A DNA stretch of 64,000 bases from Acidobacteriota bacterium (lineage in GTDB: Bacteria > Acidobacteriota > Terriglobia > Terriglobales > Acidobacteriaceae). Both the position numbers and the translations under genes were made by a program. The notes beneath the pieces were generated by a model, which saw only the letters and a list, made by a program, of their open reading frames with translations, searched no databases and was not told the origin of the DNA. The stretch's first letter is position 1, and the number at the start of each line of letters is the position of its first letter. Positions 43,670 through 53,200 of this stretch are shown here, in pieces. Where the stretch lies: positions 1 through 64,000 of the forward strand of contig JAJYBU010000020.1 in the NCBI GenBank assembly GCA_021778845.1, in the 5' to 3' direction.

Positions 43670-44275
43670 ATGGCTATCACGCGTCGGCAAAAAGAAGTCA
43701 TCGACTTTCTCTCCAGCTTTACGGCCAGAAACGGCTACTCGCCTTCCTACGAAGAAATTGCTGCAGGCCTTGGCCTGAGTTCGCTGGCAACGGTGCATAA
43801 GCACGTGACAAACCTGCAGACCAAGGGTCTTCTGCAGCGAGCGCACAATCGCAGCCGCTCGATCGACGTAATCCCGCAGCGGTCGGGGCGCAAGATAATG
43901 GACCGTATGCCGCTGCTGGGCCGCATCGCCGCGGGCAAACCGGTCGAGGCGATTGAAACTGCGGAGACGATCTCGCTGGGCGACATTATCGGGAACCGCG
44001 AGGTCTACGCACTGGAGGTGCAGGGCGATTCGATGCGCGACGAGCACATCGTCTCGGGAGATTATGTTCTGGTCGAGCGCACGCGCACGGCCCACGAAGG
44101 GGAGATTGTGGTGGCGCTGGTCGACGGCACCGAGGCCACGCTGAAGCGCTTCTATCGCGAAGGAAATCTCATCCGGCTGCAACCCTCCAACAGCGAGATG
44201 GCGCCGATCTACGTCCCCGCGAGCAACGTCAGCATCCAGGGAAAGGTACTGGGAATGCTGCGCAAATATGCCTGA
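43670..44275 (+). CDS. lexA: LexA repressor
   Basis: The 201-residue protein has the LexA wHTH domain (TRRQKEVIDFLSSFTARNGY SPSYEEIAAGLGLSSLATVH) and an S24 peptidase-like C-domain. The autocleavage bond is Ala88-Gly89, with catalytic Ser121 (GDSM) and Lys159. It represses SOS genes and cleaves itself when RecA is activated. The recognition helix region (SSLATVHKHVTNL) looks more like the Gram-positive/other-phyla type than the E. coli one, so its operator is probably not the E. coli CTGT-N8-ACAG. The ATG at 43670 has no strong ribosome site. Confidence 0.95.
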   Translation: MAITRRQKEVIDFLSSFTARNGYSPSYEEIAAGLGLSSLATVHKHVTNLQTKGLLQRAHNRSRSIDVIPQRSGRKIMDRMPLLGRIAAGKPVEAIETAETISLGDIIGNREVYALEVQGDSMRDEHIVSGDYVLVERTRTAHEGEIVVALVDGTEATLKRFYREGNLIRLQPSNSEMAPIYVPASNVSIQGKVLGMLRKYA

Positions 44276-44366
44276 ATCCCGGCCAAGGTGAGCCTAAGGG
44301 AACCACCGGGCCCGGGACTGCGTAACTCCACTCCGAAGATCAAATTTTCCTGACTTCGGAGGTCCC

Positions 44367-45593
44367 TTGAACTCGTCACTCAAAGCGAAGTCCAGATCCC
44401 GCACGCGGTTTTGGATCATCCTTGCGGTCATTGCCTGCGTGCTGAGCGGTGGCGGTTTCGTCGCTGCCCGGAGCCTCGGCAGCGCTCCCCCGCTTGACCC
44501 CTCGCAGCTAGGTACTGCCGAGACGGGCGACATTGCACGCTCGGTTGTAGCCACGGGGAAGGTCCAGCCCATCACCGAAGTTGAGGTGAAGTCCAAGGCG
44601 AGCGGAATCGTCACCCGGCTCGACACGGACATTAACCATACGGTCCACACCGGACAGGTGCTGGCGCAGCTCGACCAGGAAGAGATTCTCGACCAGGTTG
44701 CCGCGCAGAAGGCACAGTTAGCGGCCGCGGTCTCGAGTGCTCATTCGGCGGCGGCTGCCGTTACCTACGATAAGGTTGCAGCCCAAGCCCCCGACCTTCC
44801 CATGTTCGAGCACTCGTACCACCGGGCGCTGGAGATGGAACAGGGTGGCGTCCTCTCGCAGCAGGCGATGGACGACGCGCATCAGAAGTACCTGGCGGCG
44901 CTCAACGCCCGCGACAAGGCAGTCGCGCAGATTGCAGTCGACAGCGCGCGGCAGCATCAGTCTGACGCACAGGTTCAGCAGGCCGAGGCCTCGCTCAAGC
45001 AACTCGAAGAACAGCTCTCCTACACCACAGTGACCTCGCCGATCGACGGCGTCGTGCTCTCGCGTGACGTGCAGGTAGGCGATGCGGTGAGCTCCATCCT
45101 CGTGCTCGGCTCCACGGCAACGCTGGTGATGACGCTTGGCGACACACACGAGGTCTACGTCAAGGGCAAGGTCGACGAGTCCGACATTGCCAAGGTGTAT
45201 CTCGGCCAGGGAGCGCGCATCAAGGTGCAGAGCTTCCCGAACAAAACCTTCGCCGGCCGCGTTACAAAGATCGCGCCGCTCGGCGTGGAGAAGGACAACG
45301 TCACCACGTTCGAGGTGCAGATCTCGATCGACAACCCGGGCGGCGAGCTGAAGGCCAACATGACGGCCAACGCGGAGATCGTTCTGGAAGAACACAAGAA
45401 TACGCTCACCATCCCGGAGCAGGCCGTGCTCTACGACAAGAATCGCAACGCCTCGGTGTGGGTGCCGGACACGCGTGGCAAGGATGGCCATCGCGTTGTC
45501 AGCATCAAGACGGGCATCTCGAATGGCAGCCGCATTGAGGTGCTCTCGGGGCTGAAATCCGGCGACAAGGTTGTCCTCCAGCAGACTTCGTAA
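44367..45593 (+). CDS. HlyD/MacA-type periplasmic adaptor protein
   Basis: The 408-residue protein has one N-terminal membrane helix (about residues 15-37), a lipoyl/barrel-sandwich half-motif (VEVKSKASGIVTRLDTDINH), and a coiled-coil hairpin (about residues 115-220, rich in Ala, Gln and Lys). The second lipoyl half (YTTVTSPIDGVVLSRDVQVG) follows, then beta-barrel and membrane-proximal domains. This is the adaptor of tripartite efflux systems. Permease and outer-membrane partners (macB, tolC) are not adjacent. The start codon is TTG at 44367 with CGGAGG just upstream. The next gene, a DUF4097 protein, is 22 bp downstream. Confidence 0.88.
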   Translation: MNSSLKAKSRSRTRFWIILAVIACVLSGGGFVAARSLGSAPPLDPSQLGTAETGDIARSVVATGKVQPITEVEVKSKASGIVTRLDTDINHTVHTGQVLAQLDQEEILDQVAAQKAQLAAAVSSAHSAAAAVTYDKVAAQAPDLPMFEHSYHRALEMEQGGVLSQQAMDDAHQKYLAALNARDKAVAQIAVDSARQHQSDAQVQQAEASLKQLEEQLSYTTVTSPIDGVVLSRDVQVGDAVSSILVLGSTATLVMTLGDTHEVYVKGKVDESDIAKVYLGQGARIKVQSFPNKTFAGRVTKIAPLGVEKDNVTTFEVQISIDNPGGELKANMTANAEIVLEEHKNTLTIPEQAVLYDKNRNASVWVPDTRGKDGHRVVSIKTGISNGSRIEVLSGLKSGDKVVLQQTS

Positions 45594-45615
45594 AATTGAT
45601 CCAGGAAGGTACACC

Positions 45616-46473
45616 ATGAAACTTCGACTGCTCGCAGGAGCCCTTCTCTTAATCGTGCCGACCGCAGCGCTTGCCGCCGACAACCGGTTCGAGCGCACGC
45701 TCAACGTCTCCGCGCAGCCGGACCTCTACGTATCCACCAGCTCTGGCGACATCACGGTCCACGCTGGCAGCGACAACCAGATTCACGTCGTCGGCCGCGT
45801 GCATGCAGGATGGAGCGTGTTCGGCATGAGTGCGGTAGAGTCGATCATCCAACAGGTTCAGGCCAACCCGCCGATCGTGCAAGACGGCAACTCGGTCCGC
45901 ATCGGCATCACCGGAGACAAGGGCAGAGGCGTCTCCATCGACTATGACGTCACTGTGCCAACCGGCGTCGCGCTCAACCTGCATAGCATATCCGGAGATA
46001 TCGTCGTCAATCACGTTGGCCGCTATCTCTCCGCTTCGAGCAGCTCCGGCGACATTCGCGCGCACGGCATCAGCGGGCCAGCCGACCTCAGCACAGCCTC
46101 CGGCGACATTGAATTGGAACAGACCGGACAAGGCGACGTGAAGGCCAAGTCCGGCTCCGGTGACATGAAAATCCACGGACTGAATGGAAGTCTTACCGCC
46201 CGCGACGGCTCCGGCGACATCAGTGCCGATGGCCGCCTTGTGGGCGGAGGGAATCTTGCCAACGGCTCCGGAGACATCAGGCTGCACCTGCCCGCGGACG
46301 CGCGTTTCAATCTTGAGGCCTCCACCGGCTCTGGCGACATCCACATAAACTTTCCCGGCGCGCCCAGGCAGGACGATGGCTCGCGGCATCATCTGACCGC
46401 GTCGATCCATGGCGGAGGAGCCACGCTCGAGGTGCGCACCGGCTCGGGTGACGTGGAGATCGACAACCACTAA
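45616..46473 (+). CDS. Secreted DUF4097 beta-repeat protein
   Basis: The 285-residue protein has a Sec signal peptide (cleavage after ALA, about residue 20), followed by a beta-helical repeat fold. The repeat hallmark Ser-Gly-Asp-(Ile/Met/Val) recurs at least eight times, each about 18-22 residues apart (SSGDITVH, SISGDIVVN, SSGDIRAH, ASGDIELE, GSGDMKIH, GSGDISAD and so on). This is the DUF4097/DUF4098 putative adhesin-like family, whose function is unknown. It ends GSGDVEIDNH. AAGGTACACC precedes the ATG. It may be co-transcribed with the adaptor gene upstream, though that does not show shared function. Confidence 0.85.
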   Translation: MKLRLLAGALLLIVPTAALAADNRFERTLNVSAQPDLYVSTSSGDITVHAGSDNQIHVVGRVHAGWSVFGMSAVESIIQQVQANPPIVQDGNSVRIGITGDKGRGVSIDYDVTVPTGVALNLHSISGDIVVNHVGRYLSASSSSGDIRAHGISGPADLSTASGDIELEQTGQGDVKAKSGSGDMKIHGLNGSLTARDGSGDISADGRLVGGGNLANGSGDIRLHLPADARFNLEASTGSGDIHINFPGAPRQDDGSRHHLTASIHGGGATLEVRTGSGDVEIDNH

Positions 46474-46535
46474 TCCCAGCGCCGTTCAAACTCATCGCAG
46501 TTCAAACCAGCAACGGGGCGACTACACTAGACATC

Positions 46536-47264
46536 ATGGCTAGTGTTCCACCCCGCTTTCTGGTCTTTGATCTCGATGGCACGCTCATCGATTCCTCGCT
46601 CGACCTCTGCAACTCTGTGAATGCCGCGCTGGCACACGTAGGCAAGCCCACTCTGCCCAATCCCCTCATCGCCAGCTACATCGGCGACGGTGCTGCTATG
46701 CTCGTTCGTCGCGCACTTAGCGACCCCGGCGATCTCGATGCGCTGCACCCCAGCGACTGCGACGATCTCTTCCGACACACCTTCAACTTTTTTCTCACCT
46801 ACTATCGCGCGCACAAACTCGATAACACACGCTGCTACGACGGAGTTCTGGACGCGCTTACGCAGATTCGCACGCGCCATCCCGACCTGCCAATGGCCGT
46901 GCTCACCAACAAGCCAGTGAATCCATCCCGCGACATATGCAGAGCACTGGGCCTGGCTCCGTTCTTCTTCCAAAACTACGGCGGCAACTCGTTTGAAACC
47001 AAGAAGCCAGATCCTGCTGGCCTGCTCACGCTCATCGATGAGGCCACGGCCCTACTGACGACCCGTGTCGCGGATACGTTGCCGCTGCCTCCGGCCGAGG
47101 TCGTGATGATTGGAGATTCTGATGTCGATGTACTGACGGCTCGGCGTTGCGGAGCGCGTTTTCTCGGCTGCACGTTTGGCCTTGCGCCAGCAGCGCTCGC
47201 GGCCGCACAACCCGAGGCCACAGTCGATCATCCGTTGGAGTGGCCTGCTGCACTCGGCCTATAG
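46536..47264 (+). CDS. gph: HAD hydrolase, phosphoglycolate phosphatase-like
   Basis: The 242-residue protein is a HAD-superfamily phosphatase. Motif I is FDLDGTLIDS with nucleophile Asp12 and Asp14. The cap domain is alpha-helical (residues about 20-95). Motif II is VLTNK, motif III is a Lys in KKPDP, and motif IV is MIGDSDVDV. It best fits phosphoglycolate phosphatase, which clears 2-phosphoglycolate formed after DNA repair, but HAD substrate specificity is hard to read. It ends one base before the convergent DinB gene, with no room for a terminator. Confidence 0.82.
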   Translation: MASVPPRFLVFDLDGTLIDSSLDLCNSVNAALAHVGKPTLPNPLIASYIGDGAAMLVRRALSDPGDLDALHPSDCDDLFRHTFNFFLTYYRAHKLDNTRCYDGVLDALTQIRTRHPDLPMAVLTNKPVNPSRDICRALGLAPFFFQNYGGNSFETKKPDPAGLLTLIDEATALLTTRVADTLPLPPAEVVMIGDSDVDVLTARRCGARFLGCTFGLAPAALAAAQPEATVDHPLEWPAALGL

Positions 47265-47265
47265 T

Positions 47266-47778
47266 TCACTTCTTCCACGCACCCAGCAGGCGTCGAATGA
47301 CAATGATTTCGCCGACATGATACGCAGCGTGGTCGGCGAGCAACAGCGCCTCGCGCAGCAGCGACTGCCCGTCTCCCCACGCGAACGGCCGTACCAACTC
47401 CGCATCCTCTGCGTCCGCCAACAGCTTCTCAAATGATTTGCGGTCTGCCCGTATCTGCGCGATCGTGTGCCCCCACGCATCCTCACTCGTCGGCTTTGCA
47501 GACTTCGGCCAATACGCCTCTGGCCACTTCAATTCCTTGTAACTGCCATCCGTATTCCTGCTGAAGTCGAGGATGTCGCGCTGCGCAATCCGGAGATGCT
47601 CGAGGATCTGCCACGCCGAATAGGGGAGGCCCTGGGGCGCGACACCACACAGAGGCTCTGGAAATCCACCCACCGCATCGTCAAAAGTTACATGCGCCTG
47701 CCCGCCTTCCAGCAACGCCTTCAACTCTTTCCTTAGCCCTTCACCGAGTCCTGCATCCGTCGTCGCATGTTTTGTCAT
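47266..47778 (-). CDS. DinB-family protein
   Basis: The 170-residue protein has the four-helix DinB/YfiT-like pattern with the conserved metal-ligand histidines: SAWQILEHLRIAQRDILDF near residue 60 and ADHAAYHVGEIIVIRRLLGA near the C-terminus. Such proteins are thiol-dependent enzymes or stress-related proteins of diverse function. It is not the DinB DNA polymerase. It lies 3 bp downstream of the ROK kinase gene in the same direction. Confidence 0.85.
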   Translation of the reverse strand: MTKHATTDAGLGEGLRKELKALLEGGQAHVTFDDAVGGFPEPLCGVAPQGLPYSAWQILEHLRIAQRDILDFSRNTDGSYKELKWPEAYWPKSAKPTSEDAWGHTIAQIRADRKSFEKLLADAEDAELVRPFAWGDGQSLLREALLLADHAAYHVGEIIVIRRLLGAWKK

Positions 47779-47781
47779 ACT

Positions 47782-48717
47782 CTATCCGATGCGCTCGAAG
47801 TCGTCCGCGTCTCGTTTTTGCAGCGGCCACAACCAAGCGGCACCGCGAACTCCGCTGGAATCCCCATGAAGATTACGCAGGATCGGCGTCCGCACGCCGC
47901 CGCCAAAGCCATAGTCGCGCAACCGTTCCGCAAGTTCTCCCTGGTACAACCGCTCCAGGTTCGAGAGGCCTCCGCCCAACACAATCGCATCCGGATCCAG
48001 CACATTCACCAACGTCGACATTCCCCGCGCCATGCGATCGATGAGCCGGTCGAGGGCTTCCTTCGCCTCCTCATCGCCCGCCTCGGCGGCAGCTACAATC
48101 TCCGCGCCGCGAAGATTCCGGCTCGTCACCCGTGCAAAATCCCACTCAAAGCCCGTGCCCGAGATCCATGTCTCAAGGCAACCATGCCGGCCGCAATAGC
48201 AGAGCGGTCCCGGCACCTCAATGGCCGTGGTCCACGGAAGCGGTGTGTGTCCCCACTCCCCGCCTAGACCATTGGGGCCGGAATGAAGTCTTCGACCAAT
48301 CGAAATGCCGCCACCGCATCCCGTGCCAAAGATGATGCCAAACACCACCTCATAGCCCTTGGCCGCACCATCGGTCGCCTCACTGATGGCGAAGCAATTC
48401 GCATCGTTCGCGCAACGCACCTCGCGGCTCAGAGCAAGGCTTAGATCGCGCTGCAGCGGCTGGCCGTTGAGCCAGATCGAATTCGCATTCTTCACCAGCC
48501 CCGTCGCTCCAACAACGGTTCCCGGAATCCCCACGCCGACGGTGCCCGTCTCTTTCGTGGCCGTCTCCAGATCACGCACGAGGCCCGCAACGCAGGCGAT
48601 GGTTCCATCGTAGTCACCCTTGGGTGTCGCCGTGCGAATGCGCTGCAACTCCACGCCTCTTGCATCCAACGCAATCGCTTCAATCTTCGTTCCGCCTACA
48701 TCCACGCCAATCCGCAT
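47782..48717 (-). CDS. ROK-family sugar kinase (fructokinase-like)
   Basis: The 311-residue protein has the ROK phosphate-binding start DVGGTKIEA, the mid-protein GIIFGTGCGGGISIG, and the ROK zinc site (GEWGHTPLP ... CYCGRHGCLE). It phosphorylates a hexose with ATP in the cytoplasm. The pattern around RCANDANCFAISEATDGAAK and its length resemble the Mak fructokinase/NagK subgroup, but the substrate is uncertain. No helix-turn-helix is present, so it is an enzyme rather than a ROK repressor. Confidence 0.88.
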   Translation of the reverse strand: MRIGVDVGGTKIEAIALDARGVELQRIRTATPKGDYDGTIACVAGLVRDLETATKETGTVGVGIPGTVVGATGLVKNANSIWLNGQPLQRDLSLALSREVRCANDANCFAISEATDGAAKGYEVVFGIIFGTGCGGGISIGRRLHSGPNGLGGEWGHTPLPWTTAIEVPGPLCYCGRHGCLETWISGTGFEWDFARVTSRNLRGAEIVAAAEAGDEEAKEALDRLIDRMARGMSTLVNVLDPDAIVLGGGLSNLERLYQGELAERLRDYGFGGGVRTPILRNLHGDSSGVRGAAWLWPLQKRDADDFERIG

Positions 48718-48763
48718 CGCTCGTTTACGCTCCTGATCCTGCCCTCTGATTTTTACCTATGCT

Positions 48764-49555
48764 CTAAGCTCCGGGAATATGCGTCAAGCCTATCGCGAGC
48801 ACCATGCCAGCGGCCAGACAGAGTATCTGCCAAAGCACCGCCCACGGTCTACGCTCGTGCTGTAACTCCGGCAGCAGATCGACCAGCGAGATATACAGAA
48901 AGCTGCCCGCGCTCACTGGCAGCAGCCACGCCACCTGCCGCGAGCCGTGCTCTCCCAGCGCCGCAACCACACCCCACCCCAACAAGCTCGATCCGCCTGC
49001 GCCGATAGCCAACTGCGCCGCACGTCCGCGCGCCAGCCCCATGTGCACCAGCAGCGCGAAGTCGCCCAGCCGGTGCGGAATCTCATGCAGCCCCACTGCT
49101 AGCGCGGTCACCCAACCTACGCGGGGATCGATCGCAAACGCAGCTGCGACACTGGTCCCGTCCACAAGACTATGCGTGACGCTGCCCAGCAACAAGGTTG
49201 CGGGCCGCGATGCATGATGATGGTGATGGCCAAGCTCATGCGCTTCCTCGGCATCCTGCGCCGGCTCCGCGCTCACGCCCGAGACCAGATGAAAGATCCG
49301 CTCAAAACCGTAGAGCGCAAGCATGGTCAGTACCAGCGTCATCCACACCGCGCTTCGATTTCCAAGCGTCTCAATCGACTCCGGCAACAGATGAACCGCT
49401 CCCGTCGCCAGCAGCACGCCCACGGCGATGCTGATCACATACGGAAGTGCTCGGCGCAACCATGCCTCCAAGCGATGCAGCGACACCACCGCAACGGCCG
49501 CAAGGACCTGCACGCCGATCACTGCAATCAGTGCCTGAAGTGCCCGAGTGTGCAC
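48764..49555 (-). CDS. ZIP-family metal transporter
   Basis: The 263-residue membrane protein has about eight hydrophobic segments. The cytoplasmic loop has a His-rich run (HELGHHHHH near residue 110). The two signature helices are SVTHSLVDGTSVAAAFA and GLHEIPHRLGDFALL, whose His and Glu/Asp residues bind the metal in ZIP transporters. Uptake of zinc or another divalent cation is expected. The start is GTG at 49555 with GGAGG upstream. Confidence 0.9.
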   Translation of the reverse strand: MHTRALQALIAVIGVQVLAAVAVVSLHRLEAWLRRALPYVISIAVGVLLATGAVHLLPESIETLGNRSAVWMTLVLTMLALYGFERIFHLVSGVSAEPAQDAEEAHELGHHHHHASRPATLLLGSVTHSLVDGTSVAAAFAIDPRVGWVTALAVGLHEIPHRLGDFALLVHMGLARGRAAQLAIGAGGSSLLGWGVVAALGEHGSRQVAWLLPVSAGSFLYISLVDLLPELQHERRPWAVLWQILCLAAGMVLAIGLTHIPGA

Positions 49556-49648
49556 AATGCCTCCACCACTATCCTACCGTCTAAGTGGCAGCGCCATCGC
49601 AACATAGCCGCCTCCGGCAGACGGTCTGTCGCGGAAACACATCTCTCT

Positions 49649-50257
49649 CTAATGCCAGCGTGAGCGATCCGCGCTCTTGGGAATATGCTCGACCGGATTC
49701 AACCGGAAGCTGATCCCCATGCTGATTCCATAGGGATGCAGGCTGCCATAGGAAGAAAACTGAGGCCAGAGCTGGTACTCGAAATCAATGACGCGCAACG
49801 TCACGCGATCGTTCGCAATATAGTCCACACCGCCACCCGGTGCATAGGCGAGAAACGTTCCCTGCGCATAGCCCACAGGCAGCGTGATCTTCCCTGCCCC
49901 TGCCAGAAACTTCACATAGGGTCGAATCGGCCCCGGCCGCAGCATCACGCGAGGCCCGACAAGATAGTTTGTCTCGGTAACATTCTCAAAGGTGTTGAAG
50001 CGAAGATAGCGCGCCTCCGCCTCAAACCCGTAGCGCCAGGTCGGATTCACCTCCGCAAAGAGCGCACCGCCATAGATCACGCGCTGTCCATAGTCTGTCT
50101 GGAAGGCCGAGAGTTCGCCGCCAACGGAGATATAACTTCCTGGCCCCACTGCGGTCGGAATATCCTGAGCCCGGGCCGCCGAGCTACCAGCATCGAGCCC
50201 TGCGACGATCGACAGCGCACAGCCAAGACATCGAAGCCAGGATGAGACCGAACTCAT
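49649..50257 (-). CDS. Outer-membrane beta-barrel protein
   Basis: The 202-residue protein has a signal peptide (cleavage near ARA-QD, about residue 29). Alternating beta strands rich in Tyr, Arg and Gly follow (SYISVGGELSAFQTDYG, YGFEAEARYLRFNT, RVMLRPGPIRPYVKFLAGAG), as in OmpW/OmpA-like small barrels. It ends in HIPKSADRSRWH rather than a terminal Phe. The ATG overlaps the stop of the giant Ig-repeat gene by 4 nt, so it is translationally coupled and may help its display or share its function. Confidence 0.75.
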   Translation of the reverse strand: MSSVSSWLRCLGCALSIVAGLDAGSSAARAQDIPTAVGPGSYISVGGELSAFQTDYGQRVIYGGALFAEVNPTWRYGFEAEARYLRFNTFENVTETNYLVGPRVMLRPGPIRPYVKFLAGAGKITLPVGYAQGTFLAYAPGGGVDYIANDRVTLRVIDFEYQLWPQFSSYGSLHPYGISMGISFRLNPVEHIPKSADRSRWH

Positions 50258-53200
50258 TGCGTCACCGTCAACGTAACGATCTCGGACACCGTCGCGCCGG
50301 TCCCCACCCCCGAGGCCGTAACCTTGAATGTATATGTTCCCGGCGGCGTCCCGTTCATCTGCAGGCCCGAGCACCCCGCCGTTGCGAGTGTCATCGCCGC
50401 CATACAAATCAACACCAGCAACCCACTCATCTTGAACTTTCGCCGCCGCGCTCCGAAGCCAATCCCGAGCAGACAAGGCAACAGGCACAGCAACACGCCG
50501 CCGCTCGACCGTCTCTGGATTGTTGCCGTTGCACCTGCACCCAGCGGATTGCCCGTATCGACGACCAACTGCACCGTGGCCGTGCCATTCGCAGCCAGGC
50601 TGGCCTGCGGCGTGCTGAAGGTACACGTGGCAGCAAAGGGCAGCCCGAGGCAGCCGAGTTGCAACTTGTCAGAGAATCCCTGCAGCGAGGTAAGACTAAT
50701 GCCGATCGTTGCATGCTGAGCAGTCGGGAACGTAACGCTCGCCGGCGCAAGCTGCATCGTGAACTGCGTTGCAACGCCGCCAGAGATGGACGTCGCCAGC
50801 GTGCTCGACCCCGCGTAGGACGCGTCGCCGCTATAGGTCGCGACAATGCTCTCCGTCGTGGATTGCAGGATCACCGTGAGCGTCGCGATTCCGATGGCGT
50901 CCACGGGGCTGGTGCCAAGCACATTCGCTCCACTGGTGAACGTGACCGTGCCCGTAGGCGCAGTCGAACCACTCCAACCCACCGTGGAGATCAGAAGGGC
51001 CTGCTGCGAGTTGTTGGGGTCCGTCGCAGAACTCGTCATCGCGATGGTCGTCGGACGCTGCACAATTCCTTCGGCCAGGCTCTGCGACGTGCTCGCGAAG
51101 TTCTCCCCATCGCCCGCGTAACTCGCCTGCACAGAATGATTGCCCGCCACAAGAGAAGGAACCGTCAACGAAGCCACGCCGGCTGCATTCAGCGTAGCCA
51201 TTCCCAACTGCGTCGATCCATCCGTGAAAGTCACGCTCCCCATCACCGGCCCTGCGCCCTCATTGCTCACCGTAGCCGTGAGCACAAGCGGGCTGAGCGT
51301 CATCCCCGGATTCGCACTCGACGCCAGCACAACCGACGTGACCTGCTTCACCGCCACCAACTGCGGAGCTGAGCTCGACGCGCTGATGTTGCTGTCGCCG
51401 ACATAGTTCGCGACCACCGTATGCATCCCCGGAGCCAGCGTGGACAGTGAAAGTGTCGCAACACCGTTGGCGTTCAGCAAAGCACTGCCGATCGAAGCAC
51501 CGCCATCAGTAAACGTAACCGAGCCGGTCGCCACACCGCCGTTACCCGTTACACCCGCGATAAATGTCACCGGCGTTGCATAGACTGCAGGATTCGCGCT
51601 GGCGGTCAGTGTGATCTGCGTCGTCGCACTCTGCACCGTTTGCAGTAGCATCCCGGATGCAGATGCATAGTTTGTGTCACCGCTATAGCTCGCCGTTATG
51701 GTATGCGACCCCACCGTCAGCGACGCAATCTGGAAGCTTGCCATTCCCGCTCCATCGAGAGTCAGCGTGCCCAGCGACGTTGCGCCATCGCGCAGGATGA
51801 CCGCCCCGGTCGGCGTCGGTGCGGTCACACCGGCAACGTTGATGGTGAACACAACATTGGTGCCAAAGATCGATGGATTGACGCTCGACTTCAGTGCGAC
51901 AGTCGCAGCTTGCACGATCTGTTCATTCAGCGCCACTGATGTCGACACCGCATGGTCCGCATCGCCCCCATACGTTGCGGTGATCGAGTGTTTGCCAAAG
52001 CTCAGCGCACTCGAAGCAAACGTCGCGACTCCGCTTGCGCTTAGAGTCGCAGAGCCCAGCACGGTCGCTCCATCCATGAACTTGATTGATCCGGTTGGGC
52101 TCGGAGTTCCGCCCGAAGTCGTTGCCGTCAGACTTACACTCTGTCCCACCGTCGCTGGATTCATGCTGCTGATCAATGACGTCACCGTCGGGGTCAGTTG
52201 CACAACAACGGTTACGGCAGAAGATGTCGCCGCCGCATCATTCGCGTCCCCTCCGTAGACTGCAATAAGTTGATAGGTTCCGACGCTGAGGTTGAGGTTG
52301 CGAAACGAAAACGTTCCGTCGGCAGCGACGCTCACGGTTGCAATCGTGGCGCCGCCATTGTGCAGGCTGATCGTTCCGGTCGGCGCGACGCCATTACTGC
52401 TCAGCGTGGCCGTCATGCCGAACGTGCCTCCGGCATTGATCGGCGCGGCCGGCCCGGCGAGCGTCACCGACGTCGTCGCAAGAACAACGACATGCTGCAA
52501 CGCCGCCGACGTGCTGGTGTTGTAGTTTCCATTGCCAACATAGCTGGCGGTGATAGCGTGGGTTCCGACCACCAGCGAGGACGTCGCAAGTGTCGCCACT
52601 CCCTGCGCGTTCAACTGAGCCTGACCAATGCTCGCCGCACCGTCATTGAAGATCACCGTTCCGCTTGGAACTCCCCCCGTAGTGCTGCTTACCACAACAG
52701 TGAAGGACGCCGCCTGGTCTGCCAGCGTCGTCGCGGCCGAAGAGGTGAGCGTCGTCGTAGTAGCCGTAGACTGCACAACCTCAATCAGCGCAGGAGAAAC
52801 ACTCGCAGCATAGTTCGTGCTTCCGCCATACGAGGCCAGGATGGAGTGTGACCCGGCGGAAAGCGTACGGAGAGAGATCGTCGCATCCCCGGAGCCGTTG
52901 ACGGCAACACTTCCATAAGTCGTTGACCCCTCACTGAACGTCACCACTCCGCTGAGAACGCCTCCACCGGTCGCGCCGCCCGTTGCGGCCACCGCTGCAG
53001 TCAAAGTGAGCGTTGCTCCTGCGGAGATTGGGTTGAGGCTCGCAGTGAGTGTCGCTGCCGTAAGGATGTGCTGAATTGTCTCCGTCAGCGCCGTCGATGA
53101 ACTCATCGAGTCATCGGTATCCCCGTTGTAAATCGCAACGATGTTGTGCGTTCCGGGCGAGAGCGATGCGATCGACAAGACCGATGTTCCACCACTGCCA

